The notes beneath the pieces are model-generated. The model worked only from the letters and a program-made list of their open reading frames with translations. It was not told the origin of the DNA and ran no database searches. Positions 43,955 through 52,626 of a DNA stretch of 64,000 bases are shown here, in pieces (within the stretch, counting starts at the first letter, position 1; each line of letters opens with the position of its first letter). Source of the DNA: Leclercia adecarboxylata (GTDB lineage Bacteria; Pseudomonadota; Gammaproteobacteria; Enterobacterales; Enterobacteriaceae); contig NZ_CP098325.1 in the NCBI RefSeq assembly GCF_023639785.1, positions 2,852,001-2,916,000 on the forward strand. The letters are read 5' to 3'. The translations under genes were made by a program, and so were the position numbers.

Positions 43955-45610
43955 TCAAAATGTTTCCCAGTTCTCATCTTTTCCGGTTGCCACTGCGCGT
44001 ACATAAGCCGGTGCATTGACCGGCGCGGCCGGTTGCTGGCTGACGCGCGATGAAACCGTGTTTGTTGGTATAGAGGTAAGTCGAAACGCCGAGACGGCCA
44101 TCTTCAGACGGCTCGCCTGCTCTTCCAGCTGTGCCGCAGCGGCTGCGGACTCCTGAACCAGCGAGGCGTTTTGCTGTGTGACACGATCCATTTCCGATAC
44201 CGCCAGGGCTACCTGGTCGATACCACGACTCTGCTCATCCGACGCAGAGGCGATTTCACCCATGATGTCCGTTACGCGGGTAACGGCATTCACGATGTCA
44301 TTCATGGTTTCGCCCGCGCTCTCTACCAGCACCGAGCCGGTGTCAACGCGCGCGACAGAGTCCTCAATCAGGGCTTTAATCTCTTTTGCCGCGTTTGCGC
44401 TGCGGCTGGCAAGGTTACGCACTTCGCCGGCGACGACCGCAAAGCCGCGGCCCTGCTCCCCGGCGCGCGCCGCTTCTACCGCCGCGTTCAGCGCCAGGAT
44501 ATTGGTCTGGAAGGCGATGCCGTCGATGACGCTGATGATGTCGGCGATCTTCTTCGAGCTGCCGGCGATGTCGTGCATGGTTTTCACCACACCGTCCACT
44601 ACCTTGCCGCCGCGCTGGGCGGTTTCAGAGGCACTGTTCGCCAGCTGTGACGCCTGGCGGGCGTTGTCCGCATTCTGCTTCACGGTGGCGGTTAACTGCT
44701 CCATGCTGGCTGCGGTCTCTTCCAGCGCCGACGCCTGTTGCTCGGTACGGGAGGAGAGATCGTTGTTACCCATCGCGATTTCGCTGGTACCGGTATAAAT
44801 GGCATCGGAACCCTGACGCACGTTGGTCACCGTCTCGCTGAGCGAGCGCTGCATATGGTCTACAGTGACGGCCAGTTGGGTGATTTCGCTGCGCCCGGCG
44901 ATGGTCAGGGTCTGGGTCAGATCGCCGCTGGCAATGTGACGGATGTGGTCGATGACGCGGTTTAACGGGTTCAGCAGGGTATGACGAATACCGTACCAGA
45001 CGCCCACCAGTACGATGGCCAGCGCCAGGGCCAGGATGCCCATCTGCCATTTGGCGAAGGTGTAATCCTTCACGCTGGCATTGTAGGCGTTCTGGTTACG
45101 CGCGTCGGACGCGGCGACATACTCCCGCAGGGCAGTACCCAGCGCGTTCTGTTTTGACTGGGTCGCCTGGGCGAAATAGGCGTCCATATTGCCGTTATCA
45201 AGGAACTGGATCAGCTCCGTCAGCGCCGCGGCATAGTCCTGATATTTGTCATTGATGGCCTGGCTCACCTGCTCCATTGAAGGCTGGGGTGCGATGGCGC
45301 TGTATGCTTTGAAGTGTTTTTCCGCTTGCGCAAGCGTCGTGCGGGCGCTGTTCATCAGCTCAGTTTGCTGATGCGAAGGATCGGACACCATGCGCGCGGA
45401 GGCGCGGCTCAGGTTGATGCGCGTTTGCAGCAGGTAATCCCAGCTGGAGGTGATTTCACTTTGTTGAACCCGGAACGCGTTAGAGACTGCGAAACTGTCC
45501 TGGTTGGCCTTAATAGACGAGAAAAACAAACTGCCGGAAACGAGCTGCAGCAAAGCGAACACAGCCAGCACTAACATCAGCATGGTGACAACGCGCATAC
45601 GGTTCAACAT
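43955..45610 (-). CDS. tar: Methyl-accepting chemotaxis protein, Tar-like (aspartate receptor)
   Basis: This 551-residue class I receptor has TM1 (about 6-30), a periplasmic sensor containing the ligand-arginine pattern [15 protein letters not shown] found in Tar and Tsr, TM2 (about 188-210), HAMP and a full signalling domain. It ends in the CheR/CheB docking pentapeptide NWETF. Sequence and position at the head of the meche operon indicate Tar. The start at 45610 has GAAGG upstream. A consensus sigma-28 promoter lies 32-58 bp upstream. In E. coli cheW precedes it directly; here 7.6 kb of foreign DNA intervenes. Confidence 0.92.
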   Translation of the reverse strand: MLNRMRVVTMLMLVLAVFALLQLVSGSLFFSSIKANQDSFAVSNAFRVQQSEITSSWDYLLQTRINLSRASARMVSDPSHQQTELMNSARTTLAQAEKHFKAYSAIAPQPSMEQVSQAINDKYQDYAAALTELIQFLDNGNMDAYFAQATQSKQNALGTALREYVAASDARNQNAYNASVKDYTFAKWQMGILALALAIVLVGVWYGIRHTLLNPLNRVIDHIRHIASGDLTQTLTIAGRSEITQLAVTVDHMQRSLSETVTNVRQGSDAIYTGTSEIAMGNNDLSSRTEQQASALEETAASMEQLTATVKQNADNARQASQLANSASETAQRGGKVVDGVVKTMHDIAGSSKKIADIISVIDGIAFQTNILALNAAVEAARAGEQGRGFAVVAGEVRNLASRSANAAKEIKALIEDSVARVDTGSVLVESAGETMNDIVNAVTRVTDIMGEIASASDEQSRGIDQVALAVSEMDRVTQQNASLVQESAAAAAQLEEQASRLKMAVSAFRLTSIPTNTVSSRVSQQPAAPVNAPAYVRAVATGKDENWETF

Positions 45611-45641
45611 ACAACACCTTCTCATAGATTTGTTCTCGGTG

Positions 45642-45668
45642 TTATCGGCACAACTGACAGGAACTTTA
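45642..45668 (-). promoter_or_regulatory. Sigma-28 (FliA) promoter of the tar-tap-cheRBYZ operon
   Basis: On the minus strand TAAAGTTC (45668-45661), an 11-base spacer, then GCCGATAA (45649-45642) matches the flagellar class 3 consensus TAAAGTTT-N11-GCCGATAA with one mismatch. It sits in the 84 bp between tar and the inserted pilus operon. Confidence 0.93.
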
Positions 45669-45694
45669 CATTTGCGAAAGGGAAAAGCGGAGGT

Positions 45695-46660
45695 TCAGAA
45701 CGCGACGTCGACCACGAGAGTATCGCTGTAGTTGCCCGCGGGCGGCGTGGTCTGGTTGGGAAGGACACGGGCGGTGTAGTTATAGCTGCGTAACAGGCCA
45801 TCGGCGCTGACCTGCGAGGAGGCCCCGCTGGACCAGCGTTCGCTGCCGCTGCTGCCCCAGCGGTTGGCGGTAGCCTCTTTATAGATTTCATAGCTCATGC
45901 GGTTGTTGCCGCTGGCCATCCGGCGCACGTTGTTGCTGGCGTTGGCGCCGTTATTAATCCCGATGGTGTAGACGCTGCCCTTGGTGCAGGTGACGGAGAT
46001 CGCCTGCGAGACGGTGGGAAAATTCTGCACCAGCGGCGCGCTGTTAAAGTTGACGTTCGGGGTGGTCATCGCGCTGCAGTCGTTGGTGACGGTCATGTTG
46101 AGAGTGAGGCTGGTCAGGGCGGTACCGGTTTGCGGGGTGGTACAGAGCCCCAGCACGCCAACGGAGCAGACGCTGTAACTGACGCTGAAGTTAAGCGTCA
46201 CCTGATAGGGTCCGGCGCTGACGTTCTGCCCGGCGACGGTGCGGAAATAGAGTGGGATACTGTACTGCGCGGAACCGAGCAGATTTAACAGCGTCGAGCC
46301 GCTCCAGGTGTAGGCCTTGCCGATCTGCACTTCGCTGCTGGAGGCGCACCCGGACTGGCCACACAGCCGGGTGGGGATCGCATCGGTAATTGTGGCGTTA
46401 TCGGTACGCTTCATCGTCGCCCGGTTGTTGGCAGAAAGTGTGGCCCCGGTGAAGGTCAGAGTCACCGAATCGTTGGTAAGCAGGTTGAGCACCCTGTCGC
46501 AGTTCACTACCAGGGTGCCGGTGGTTGCCACTTCATTACTGCCGCTCAGGGCGAAGGACGTCACGCTGCCAAAGCTGGCGTTGACGGTGCTGACCCGGCA
46601 CGCGCCCCAGCTGGTGGCAGAAAACAGCAGCAGGAACAGCACCAGCAGCAGGCGTTTCAT
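45695..46660 (-). CDS. Two-domain spore coat U protein, candidate Csu-type pilus tip adhesin
   Basis: This 321-residue secreted protein has a signal peptide (about 1-19, ending SWG) and two tandem spore coat U (SCPU) domains (about 20-165 and 185-321), each starting with a Cys-containing strand and ending in the PAGNYSDTLVV-type C-terminal strand. A two-domain SCPU protein as the last gene of the operon matches CsuE, the tip adhesin of archaic chaperone-usher pili. The ATG overlaps the usher stop by 4 bp. Ligand is unknown; roles in surface and plastic attachment are inferred from Csu pili. Confidence 0.82.
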   Translation of the reverse strand: MKRLLLVLFLLLFSATSWGACRVSTVNASFGSVTSFALSGSNEVATTGTLVVNCDRVLNLLTNDSVTLTFTGATLSANNRATMKRTDNATITDAIPTRLCGQSGCASSSEVQIGKAYTWSGSTLLNLLGSAQYSIPLYFRTVAGQNVSAGPYQVTLNFSVSYSVCSVGVLGLCTTPQTGTALTSLTLNMTVTNDCSAMTTPNVNFNSAPLVQNFPTVSQAISVTCTKGSVYTIGINNGANASNNVRRMASGNNRMSYEIYKEATANRWGSSGSERWSSGASSQVSADGLLRSYNYTARVLPNQTTPPAGNYSDTLVVDVAF

Positions 46661-49041
46661 GGTTCCACCCGGCAGGTCAGCGGTCCGTAGGTTTGCAGCT
46701 TATGCTCCGGGTTGGCGGCCAGTGTCAGGGTAACGTGGCAGCGTTTGCCCGCGGGCGTACTGACCTCGAGGGCGTTCACATCCGCCAGATCTTCCAGCCA
46801 GGCGAGCCCGTCATAGCCGACCACCACCGGCGCCCTGCCCGGACGCCGCACCTGGCTGCCAAGGGGGATCGCCTCCCCGGCGCCATCGTGGAGGATCACG
46901 CTGGCGACCCGCTCCTGCTCCATCGGGAAGTCGACCAGATAGCCGCTGTTGCGCCGCAGGGCGATGCGCCGTTCGGTCTCTTTCAGGCGGGTGTCAGCAG
47001 GCAAATTGAGGGTGTTAATGCTGTAGCTCGCCGGATAGTAGGCCGATACGCCGCTAATCAGCAGATAACCGTTGCGGTTGGTTTTGCCCACCGGCTGGTT
47101 TTCATAGCTGACCGGCACGTCCGGCTGCCCGTCGGTGCTGACCACCACAAAGGCGTCGTTGATTTTGTTGGCGGCAAAGAGTTCGCCGTCCATCAGCACC
47201 AGCGAGCCCATCGCCTCGCCCCACCAGGTCATCATGTCGCGCTCGCCGTAGCCACCGCCCTGCAGCTCGATGTTGTTATTACGCCACCCCAGGGTCGCCT
47301 GCTGATAGTTGCTGGCTTTTGACTGGCGCGCCCACGCCATATTCCAGCTGAAGCCGCCGTCGGTGGGCATCGAGTGGTTGTAGTTGAGGCGCTGGGTGCT
47401 GCCGGCATCCGGGGTATTTTCGAAAGTGACGGCGGCGCTGTCGCGCTCGCCAAGGGGGATCTGCAGCGACAACGCCACCGTCCAGTCGCCCTGCTGCTGA
47501 TCCCGGCTGGCGGCAAGATAAATACTGCTGCTGCCCCACAGGTTACGGCTCCAGGAGAGGTTCAGCAGCTCGGTTTTCTGGTCATCAAAGCTCTGCACCC
47601 CGATCCATGCCGCCCCGATATTGCCGTAATCGCCCATATTTAAGGTGAGCGAATACTGATCGGTATTGCGGCTCAGGCTGGCGACAGGCTGGTCGTGTTC
47701 ATCGTAAACGGTGGGCTGATCGTAAAGCGCCAGGTTACCGAAGCCGCGATCCCGGCGGCTGTGCTGGGTGGCAATACTGAAGGCGTTGGTGCTGTACTGA
47801 TAGCCCCAGTTGATCTGCCCCCCGGTATCGCCGCGCATTTTGCTCTGGGTCCAGGCGCTGTTCACCACCCCGAAGCGTCCGAGCTTAACGATGGTTCCCG
47901 CCCCGCCGAGGGCCAGCTCCTCCGCCCCTTCGGCGTGGCCTTCCAGAGTCAGCCAGTCGGTCAGGCCGTAGCGATAGGAGCCGCTGCCCGCCGCCGGGCC
48001 GTAGTCAAAATTTTTGATACCGTAATTGCGCCGCAGGCTGCCCAGGGTCACGGCTCCGTCGCTGAGCCCCTGTCGCAGCAGATCGCTGGTGACGTAGAAC
48101 GGCAGCGTGGTACTCACCTGGCGCCCCAGCGCATCGGTGGTGACCAGAACCGCATCCCCGGCACCGTTGATGTAAGGCAGATTGGTGAGGGTGAACGGTC
48201 CCGGTTGCAGGCGGGTGGAGCCCGCCCGGTAACCGTTGACAAACAGATCTACCGAGGTAGGCACTGCCGCTTCGCCGGAAAACTCCGGTAGCGGCCAGGT
48301 GACCAGATCCGGGCGCAGGGAGAAATCCCGCCCGTAGCTGATCCCTCCCATGCGCACGCTGCTGCTCCAGCTCAGGGCGTCGCTGATCACATCCCCGGCG
48401 GTCCAGAGGGTGGCATCTTCTTCATCGGTGAACATCAGGGTGGTGTCGTAGCGGACATACCCCTCCTGCTGCCCGCTGTCGCCGGAGAGATTTTCCCGAA
48501 CGTAACCGGTGGAGGATAGCGATCCCCGGTTGTCAAAATAGCGGAACTCGTGCCACAGGGCAGCCTGGCCGCCGCTGTGTTCGGTGTGGTTGGTGTAAAA
48601 ATCGTAGTTAAGCAGCGCCCCTTTGCCATAGTGGGGCGTGCTGCGCGCCATCTGACCGCTGAAGGGGGTGACACGCGCCCCGACCCACTCCCGGGGCACG
48701 CTGAGCAGCAGCCGTTGGCCGGTGCTGTCGTACTCGGTGCGCACCCCCTCAAGACGGCTGACGTTCACCTCGCCCGGCGGCACATGTTCGGCGGGCAGCC
48801 CGGCGCGGCGCAGATCGGCGCTCGCCACGAGGTACTCGTTCTGCCGCCGGGTGACGGGCACCACCAGCCCGGTGTCGTAATGGTTGAGGATCAGCGCCAG
48901 CTGGAAGACCGCCTCGTCATTCACCGACTGCGGCGCAGGCGGCGGAGGCAACATATCGTCACCGGGATCGGCCCAGCTTGCTGAACTGACGCAGAGCAGG
49001 ATAAGCATCGACGGCTTCAGTTGACGGGGGCCGACTGCCAT
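46657..49041 (-). CDS. Outer membrane usher of a Csu-type chaperone-usher pilus
   Basis: This 794-residue outer-membrane usher has a signal peptide (about 1-24), an N-terminal chaperone-docking domain (about 35-130), a beta-barrel with plug domain (VDLFVNGYRAGSTRLQPGPF marks the start of the plug region) and C-terminal domains (from about 690, including SQVRRPGRAPVVVGYDGLAWLEDL). Ushers of the archaic (sigma) clade are about this size. It overlaps the chaperone gene by 25 bp and the tip gene by 4 bp, so the operon is tightly coupled. Confidence 0.9.
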   Translation of the reverse strand: MAVGPRQLKPSMLILLCVSSASWADPGDDMLPPPPAPQSVNDEAVFQLALILNHYDTGLVVPVTRRQNEYLVASADLRRAGLPAEHVPPGEVNVSRLEGVRTEYDSTGQRLLLSVPREWVGARVTPFSGQMARSTPHYGKGALLNYDFYTNHTEHSGGQAALWHEFRYFDNRGSLSSTGYVRENLSGDSGQQEGYVRYDTTLMFTDEEDATLWTAGDVISDALSWSSSVRMGGISYGRDFSLRPDLVTWPLPEFSGEAAVPTSVDLFVNGYRAGSTRLQPGPFTLTNLPYINGAGDAVLVTTDALGRQVSTTLPFYVTSDLLRQGLSDGAVTLGSLRRNYGIKNFDYGPAAGSGSYRYGLTDWLTLEGHAEGAEELALGGAGTIVKLGRFGVVNSAWTQSKMRGDTGGQINWGYQYSTNAFSIATQHSRRDRGFGNLALYDQPTVYDEHDQPVASLSRNTDQYSLTLNMGDYGNIGAAWIGVQSFDDQKTELLNLSWSRNLWGSSSIYLAASRDQQQGDWTVALSLQIPLGERDSAAVTFENTPDAGSTQRLNYNHSMPTDGGFSWNMAWARQSKASNYQQATLGWRNNNIELQGGGYGERDMMTWWGEAMGSLVLMDGELFAANKINDAFVVVSTDGQPDVPVSYENQPVGKTNRNGYLLISGVSAYYPASYSINTLNLPADTRLKETERRIALRRNSGYLVDFPMEQERVASVILHDGAGEAIPLGSQVRRPGRAPVVVGYDGLAWLEDLADVNALEVSTPAGKRCHVTLTLAANPEHKLQTYGPLTCRVEP

Positions 49042-49775
49042 TCGGTATCCCTGGCATTAATCTGCGCCCGCATCTGGCCCGGCTTGTCGATTCCGGACGG
49101 CAGCGGCCAACTGCGCGTGCTGCCCGGAAGCACGTATCCCAGCAGGCCATCGGCGAGGGTGCGCTTCTGGCTTCCCTGTTGTAGCGTGACCTGGCTTAGC
49201 CGGACATGCACATTGCCCTGGTTGCGCACCTGCAGGGCCGGTTTGCCATCGTCGCGGATCACCCGCCAGTTCAGATCCCGCGTTTCGACCAGGGCGTGGT
49301 GCGCCCCATCCTTGATGGTGGCAATGCCCTGACCGTAGACAAACAGCGGGATGGAGTAGCGCATCTGCAGTTTCAGCCCCATCTGCGGCGTCTGGTTATC
49401 CTGCGGCTGGGGGATCTCATCCACGATGATGCGGTAGGCCTGCTCCACTCCGGCCGGAACGTTGCTCTGTTTGATCAGGCGGATTAACTGTTTGCTGCCC
49501 TTCGCGATGGTCACGATCGGCGGGCTGGCGACGACATCCTGCTGGGCGGTGTAGCGTTCAAGACCGTTCTCCTGACGCCAGCGCACGATCCTCACCTGCA
49601 TGGTGGTGGCGCTGTTGCCCTGGTTCTGCACCCACAGCTCCGTCGCTTTGGTGTCGGCGGAGAGCCAGGGATCGATAGGCCACAGCAGAATGGTTGCCGC
49701 CCCGTGGGCGGTGTTTAGCGTTGCACCCAGCGCCATCAGCAGGCACAGCGTGCGGTATCCTGGAATTGCCTTCAT
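49017..49775 (-). CDS. Periplasmic pilus chaperone (PapD-like, Csu type)
   Basis: This 252-residue periplasmic chaperone has a signal peptide (about 1-26, ending HGA) and two immunoglobulin-like domains. Domain 1 carries the motif ATELWVQNQGNSATTMQVRIVRW and the PPIVTIAKGSKQLIRLIK strand that donates to pilin subunits. It resembles the CsuC group rather than FimC or PapD. GAAGG lies before the ATG. It belongs to the five-gene pilus operon. Confidence 0.88.
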   Translation of the reverse strand: MKAIPGYRTLCLLMALGATLNTAHGAATILLWPIDPWLSADTKATELWVQNQGNSATTMQVRIVRWRQENGLERYTAQQDVVASPPIVTIAKGSKQLIRLIKQSNVPAGVEQAYRIIVDEIPQPQDNQTPQMGLKLQMRYSIPLFVYGQGIATIKDGAHHALVETRDLNWRVIRDDGKPALQVRNQGNVHVRLSQVTLQQGSQKRTLADGLLGYVLPGSTRSWPLPSGIDKPGQMRAQINARDTEWQSAPVN

Positions 49776-49791
49776 CGTCCTTCTCCCTTTA

Positions 49792-50340
49792 TCACCATGA
49801 CAAGGTCACGGTGAGTTGATCGGAATAATTTCCGGCCGGGCTGAAGCCGGTCAGAAGCGCCACACCAAAAAGCGGTAGCGCAATGTTGTTGCTGTTGGTG
49901 TAGGCCACGGACACCGCCTGGTTCACCCCGATCTCACTGTTGGCCGCCAGTGAACTGCTGCTGTAAAGGCGATACGGTACCTGGCTTGTTCCCCCGGCCC
50001 GCTGCATATTGCGCACCGAGGTGTAGTGCTGCCCGCCGTCAATGCTCATGCTCAGCGCCACCCCGGGGGTACAGGCGATGGTGAGGGAACCGTTCGGCAC
50101 AAAGCTGGTGTTGACCTGCCCCCGCTCAACCCCGCTATGGGTGCCAAAATCCAGGGTACCCAGCAGGCCACCGCTGCCTGCGGCGACTGAACAGCCGGGA
50201 GTGATAGTGGCGCTCACCTGAAAGGATTGCGTCGTCACCGCATGGCCGTTTCTCACCGCAAGCAGCAGCATGCTCAGGATAAAAAAAGCGCGCAGTTTGC
50301 CCTCTCCCGCATAACGGAGCGTTAGTAGGTTCACGCTCAT
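49792..50340 (-). CDS. Spore coat U domain pilin subunit (minor)
   Basis: This 182-residue single-domain SCPU protein has a hydrophobic N-terminal signal (about 15-34, ending GHA) and the conserved pattern TITPGCSV...LGTLDFGTHSG near the start and PAGNYSDQLTVTLSW at the end. It lies 15 bp after the first pilin gene. By position it corresponds to a Csu minor subunit (CsuA or CsuB). The start codon is uncertain because no good ribosome site precedes the ATG at 50340; translation may depend on coupling to the gene before it. Confidence 0.82.
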   Translation of the reverse strand: MSVNLLTLRYAGEGKLRAFFILSMLLLAVRNGHAVTTQSFQVSATITPGCSVAAGSGGLLGTLDFGTHSGVERGQVNTSFVPNGSLTIACTPGVALSMSIDGGQHYTSVRNMQRAGGTSQVPYRLYSSSSLAANSEIGVNQAVSVAYTNSNNIALPLFGVALLTGFSPAGNYSDQLTVTLSW

Positions 50341-50355
50341 TAAAATGTACTGGCG

Positions 50356-50925
50356 TTAATAGGTGACGCTGACGTTGATGGTGTCGGTGTAGGTGCCAGG
50401 TACCACGGTGACGCTGTTACCCCCGCCGGTGATGCGGCCGTACAGGGTATAGCTGTCGACGCCCCCGGCGGTGGAGGTCACCGGCAGCGGCGCGTTATTG
50501 GCGATGATGTTGTTAAACCCACCGTCGCTGAAAAGGCTATAGGCCACGCCCTGGCTGGTATCGGCGGCATTCACCAGGTAACGCGCAGGGGTGCCAGGCG
50601 TCCCGATCACGGTGCCGGGCGCCGTGGAGTTGGTGTTGCCGGTAATGGCGACCGTGTAGCTGGCGGTGGTGCATTGAATAGTAAAAGTGTTCCCGCCGCT
50701 GGCCCCGGTGAGCTGGGTGGTCAGCGTGGAAAAGGTGGCCGGATGGGTACCAAAATCAAGGGTACCGAAGTTAATGCCATCCTGAGTCGGGGAGCCGTTA
50801 ATCAGGCAGCCGTTGGTCAGGGTTAAGGTTGCGCCAATGGTGCCGCTGCTGGTGACGGCCTGGGTATTGCCGGACGCCACTGCCAGAAGTCCGCCGCCTA
50901 ACAGCATCAGGAGTTGTTTATTCAT
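50356..50925 (-). CDS. Spore coat U domain major pilin (CsuA/B-like)
   Basis: This 189-residue SCPU protein has a clear signal peptide (about 1-23, ending TQA), a Cys pair, the core TLTNGCLINGS...FGTLDFGTHPA and the C-terminal VVPGTYTDTINVSVTY strand. It is the first gene of the operon and glycine/threonine/asparagine rich, as expected for the main rod subunit. The ATG at 50925 has GGAGGG six bases upstream, the best ribosome site of the operon. The gene is close to but distinct from the second pilin. Confidence 0.85.
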   Translation of the reverse strand: MNKQLLMLLGGGLLAVASGNTQAVTSSGTIGATLTLTNGCLINGSPTQDGINFGTLDFGTHPATFSTLTTQLTGASGGNTFTIQCTTASYTVAITGNTNSTAPGTVIGTPGTPARYLVNAADTSQGVAYSLFSDGGFNNIIANNAPLPVTSTAGGVDSYTLYGRITGGGNSVTVVPGTYTDTINVSVTY

Positions 50926-51354
50926 TTGTTGCCCTCCGGAACATGTCACATGGGGTTATCACCGTTTTCTGATAACGCTCAGACTGTTAGCACCCATCAT
51001 GCTGCTGTCCGGGTGGTTATTGTGAAATTTAGTTTATGGTTCGTTGCTCAACCACTTTTTACGCCCCCACTCATACTTTTACCGTATTGACATAAATTTA
51101 CTAATTAAAACAATTAAGTAAGAAAATGCATCGCCGATTATGTAAGCAAAACGGGAAGATATATTGGTTAAAATGTGATCTGCATCACGATATATCGTTA
51201 AAAAGCCACCAACAAAATTTATAAATATTAAAAAAATATTGAAATGACGCCTGAATTACTTCAATTTAGGTAACCGATATATTCATGAGCTGAATAATAA
51301 AAAAGAGAAAAATCAGCAAATTAATTTTAACTTATTGAAATCGGGGTATTTTGG
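50926..51354. promoter_or_regulatory. AT-rich divergent control region between the pilus operon and the symporter gene, with CRP-like site
   Basis: This is 429 bp without a gene and markedly AT-rich compared with its surroundings, which often marks H-NS-silenced acquired DNA. TGTGATCTGCATCACG at 51174-51189 fits the CRP box TGTGA-N6-TCACA with one mismatch. A TTGACA (51087-51092) with a weak AACAAT 16 bases on is a possible plus-strand promoter. Activity and direction cannot be fixed by eye. Confidence 0.6.
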
Positions 51355-52614
51355 GTGGCAAGTGCAAACAGACTCACGGTCTTTATCGTGATCTTTATGC
51401 TGGCGGGCATTTTGTCCGGGGCGATGATTCATGAGTATGCATCGGCAGAGGCCATCGCGGCCTGGTCAGACAATATAACGTTACTGACTGACATATTTTT
51501 GCGACTGATTAAGATGGTGATCGCGCCGCTGGTATTCAGCACCCTGACGGTGGGGATTATGCGTCTGGGCGAGACCGCCACCATCGGGCGCGTGGGCGGT
51601 AAAGCGATGGTCTGGTTTATCAGCTCGTCGGTGCTCTCCATCCTGGTCGGTCTGTTTATTGTCACCCTGCTCCACCCGGGCAGCGGTCTGAATCTGGCTA
51701 TTCCGGCCGGAACGGTTGAGACCGGGCTTGCCACCGGCGGCATGACCCTGAAGGGTTTTCTTTCCCATACCATCCCCACCAGCATTGCCGGAGCGATGGC
51801 CAATAACGAGATCCTGCAGATCGTGGTGTTCTCCATGTTCTTTGGCATTGCCGGGGCTTCGCTCGGCGAGAAATTCAACGCCCCGCTGGTGGCGGCGCTG
51901 GATGTGGTTTCTCACATCATGCTCAAAGTGACCGGCTACGTGATGTACGTCGCGCCGCTGGCGATCTTTGCCGCCATCTCCTCGGTGATCGCTACTCAGG
52001 GGCTGGGGATTTTGCTGAACTACGCCTCGTTTATTGGTGGCTATTATCTGGCGATTGTTCTCACCTGTCTGGTACTGATGGCAGTGGGTTACATGGTACT
52101 GAAAAACGAGATTTTCCGGCTGGTCAGCATGCTGAAAGATCCGGTGCTGGTGGCCTTCACCACCAGCAGCTCTGAAGCGGCTTATCCGAAAACGCTTGAG
52201 CAGTTAACCCGCTTTGGCTGCTCGCGCAATATCGTCTCGTTTGTGCTGCCGATTGGCTATTCGTTTAACCTTGTCGGGTCGATGGTTTACTGCTCGTTTG
52301 CCTCGATGTTTATCGCTCAGGCCTACAATATTCATCTCACCTTCTCAGAAATCACCGTGCTGATGCTCACCCTGATGCTGGCGTCAAAAGGGATTGCCGG
52401 GGTACCGCGCTCGGCGCTGGTGGTGCTGGCCGCGACGATCCCGAGCTTCCATATTCCGGTGGCGGGGATCCTGTTGTTGATGGGGATCGATCATTTCCTG
52501 GATATGGGGCGTTCAGCGATTAACGTGCTGGGGAACGGCGTGGCGACGGCGATGCTGGCGCAGAATGAGGGGCTGTTAGAAGACGGTGAATTGGTCGAAC
52601 AGGAAGTTTGCTAG
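51355..52614 (+). CDS. Dicarboxylate/amino acid:cation symporter (DAACS family)
   Basis: This 419-residue transporter of the GltP/DctA family has eight transmembrane helices and two re-entrant hairpins. HP1 carries the serine-rich motif TTSSSEAAYP (269-278) and HP2 the SKGIAGVPRSA motif (344-354). The family's N-x-D-G-T segment in TM7 reads NLVGS (305-309), with Val307 in place of the conserved sodium-binding Asp. The start is GTG at 51355 with GGGG a short way upstream. Likely substrates are C4-dicarboxylates or acidic amino acids, but with the changed motif the coupling ion and activity are uncertain. Confidence 0.85.
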   Translation: MASANRLTVFIVIFMLAGILSGAMIHEYASAEAIAAWSDNITLLTDIFLRLIKMVIAPLVFSTLTVGIMRLGETATIGRVGGKAMVWFISSSVLSILVGLFIVTLLHPGSGLNLAIPAGTVETGLATGGMTLKGFLSHTIPTSIAGAMANNEILQIVVFSMFFGIAGASLGEKFNAPLVAALDVVSHIMLKVTGYVMYVAPLAIFAAISSVIATQGLGILLNYASFIGGYYLAIVLTCLVLMAVGYMVLKNEIFRLVSMLKDPVLVAFTTSSSEAAYPKTLEQLTRFGCSRNIVSFVLPIGYSFNLVGSMVYCSFASMFIAQAYNIHLTFSEITVLMLTLMLASKGIAGVPRSALVVLAATIPSFHIPVAGILLLMGIDHFLDMGRSAINVLGNGVATAMLAQNEGLLEDGELVEQEVC

Positions 52615-52626
52615 TTCAGTGAAAAG

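Noticed and set aside
51115..51140. Sigma-28-like TAAGTAAG ... GCCGATTA upstream of the symporter gene
   Set aside because: Spacer is 10 instead of 11 and both boxes deviate, in an AT-rich stretch where such matches are expected by chance.
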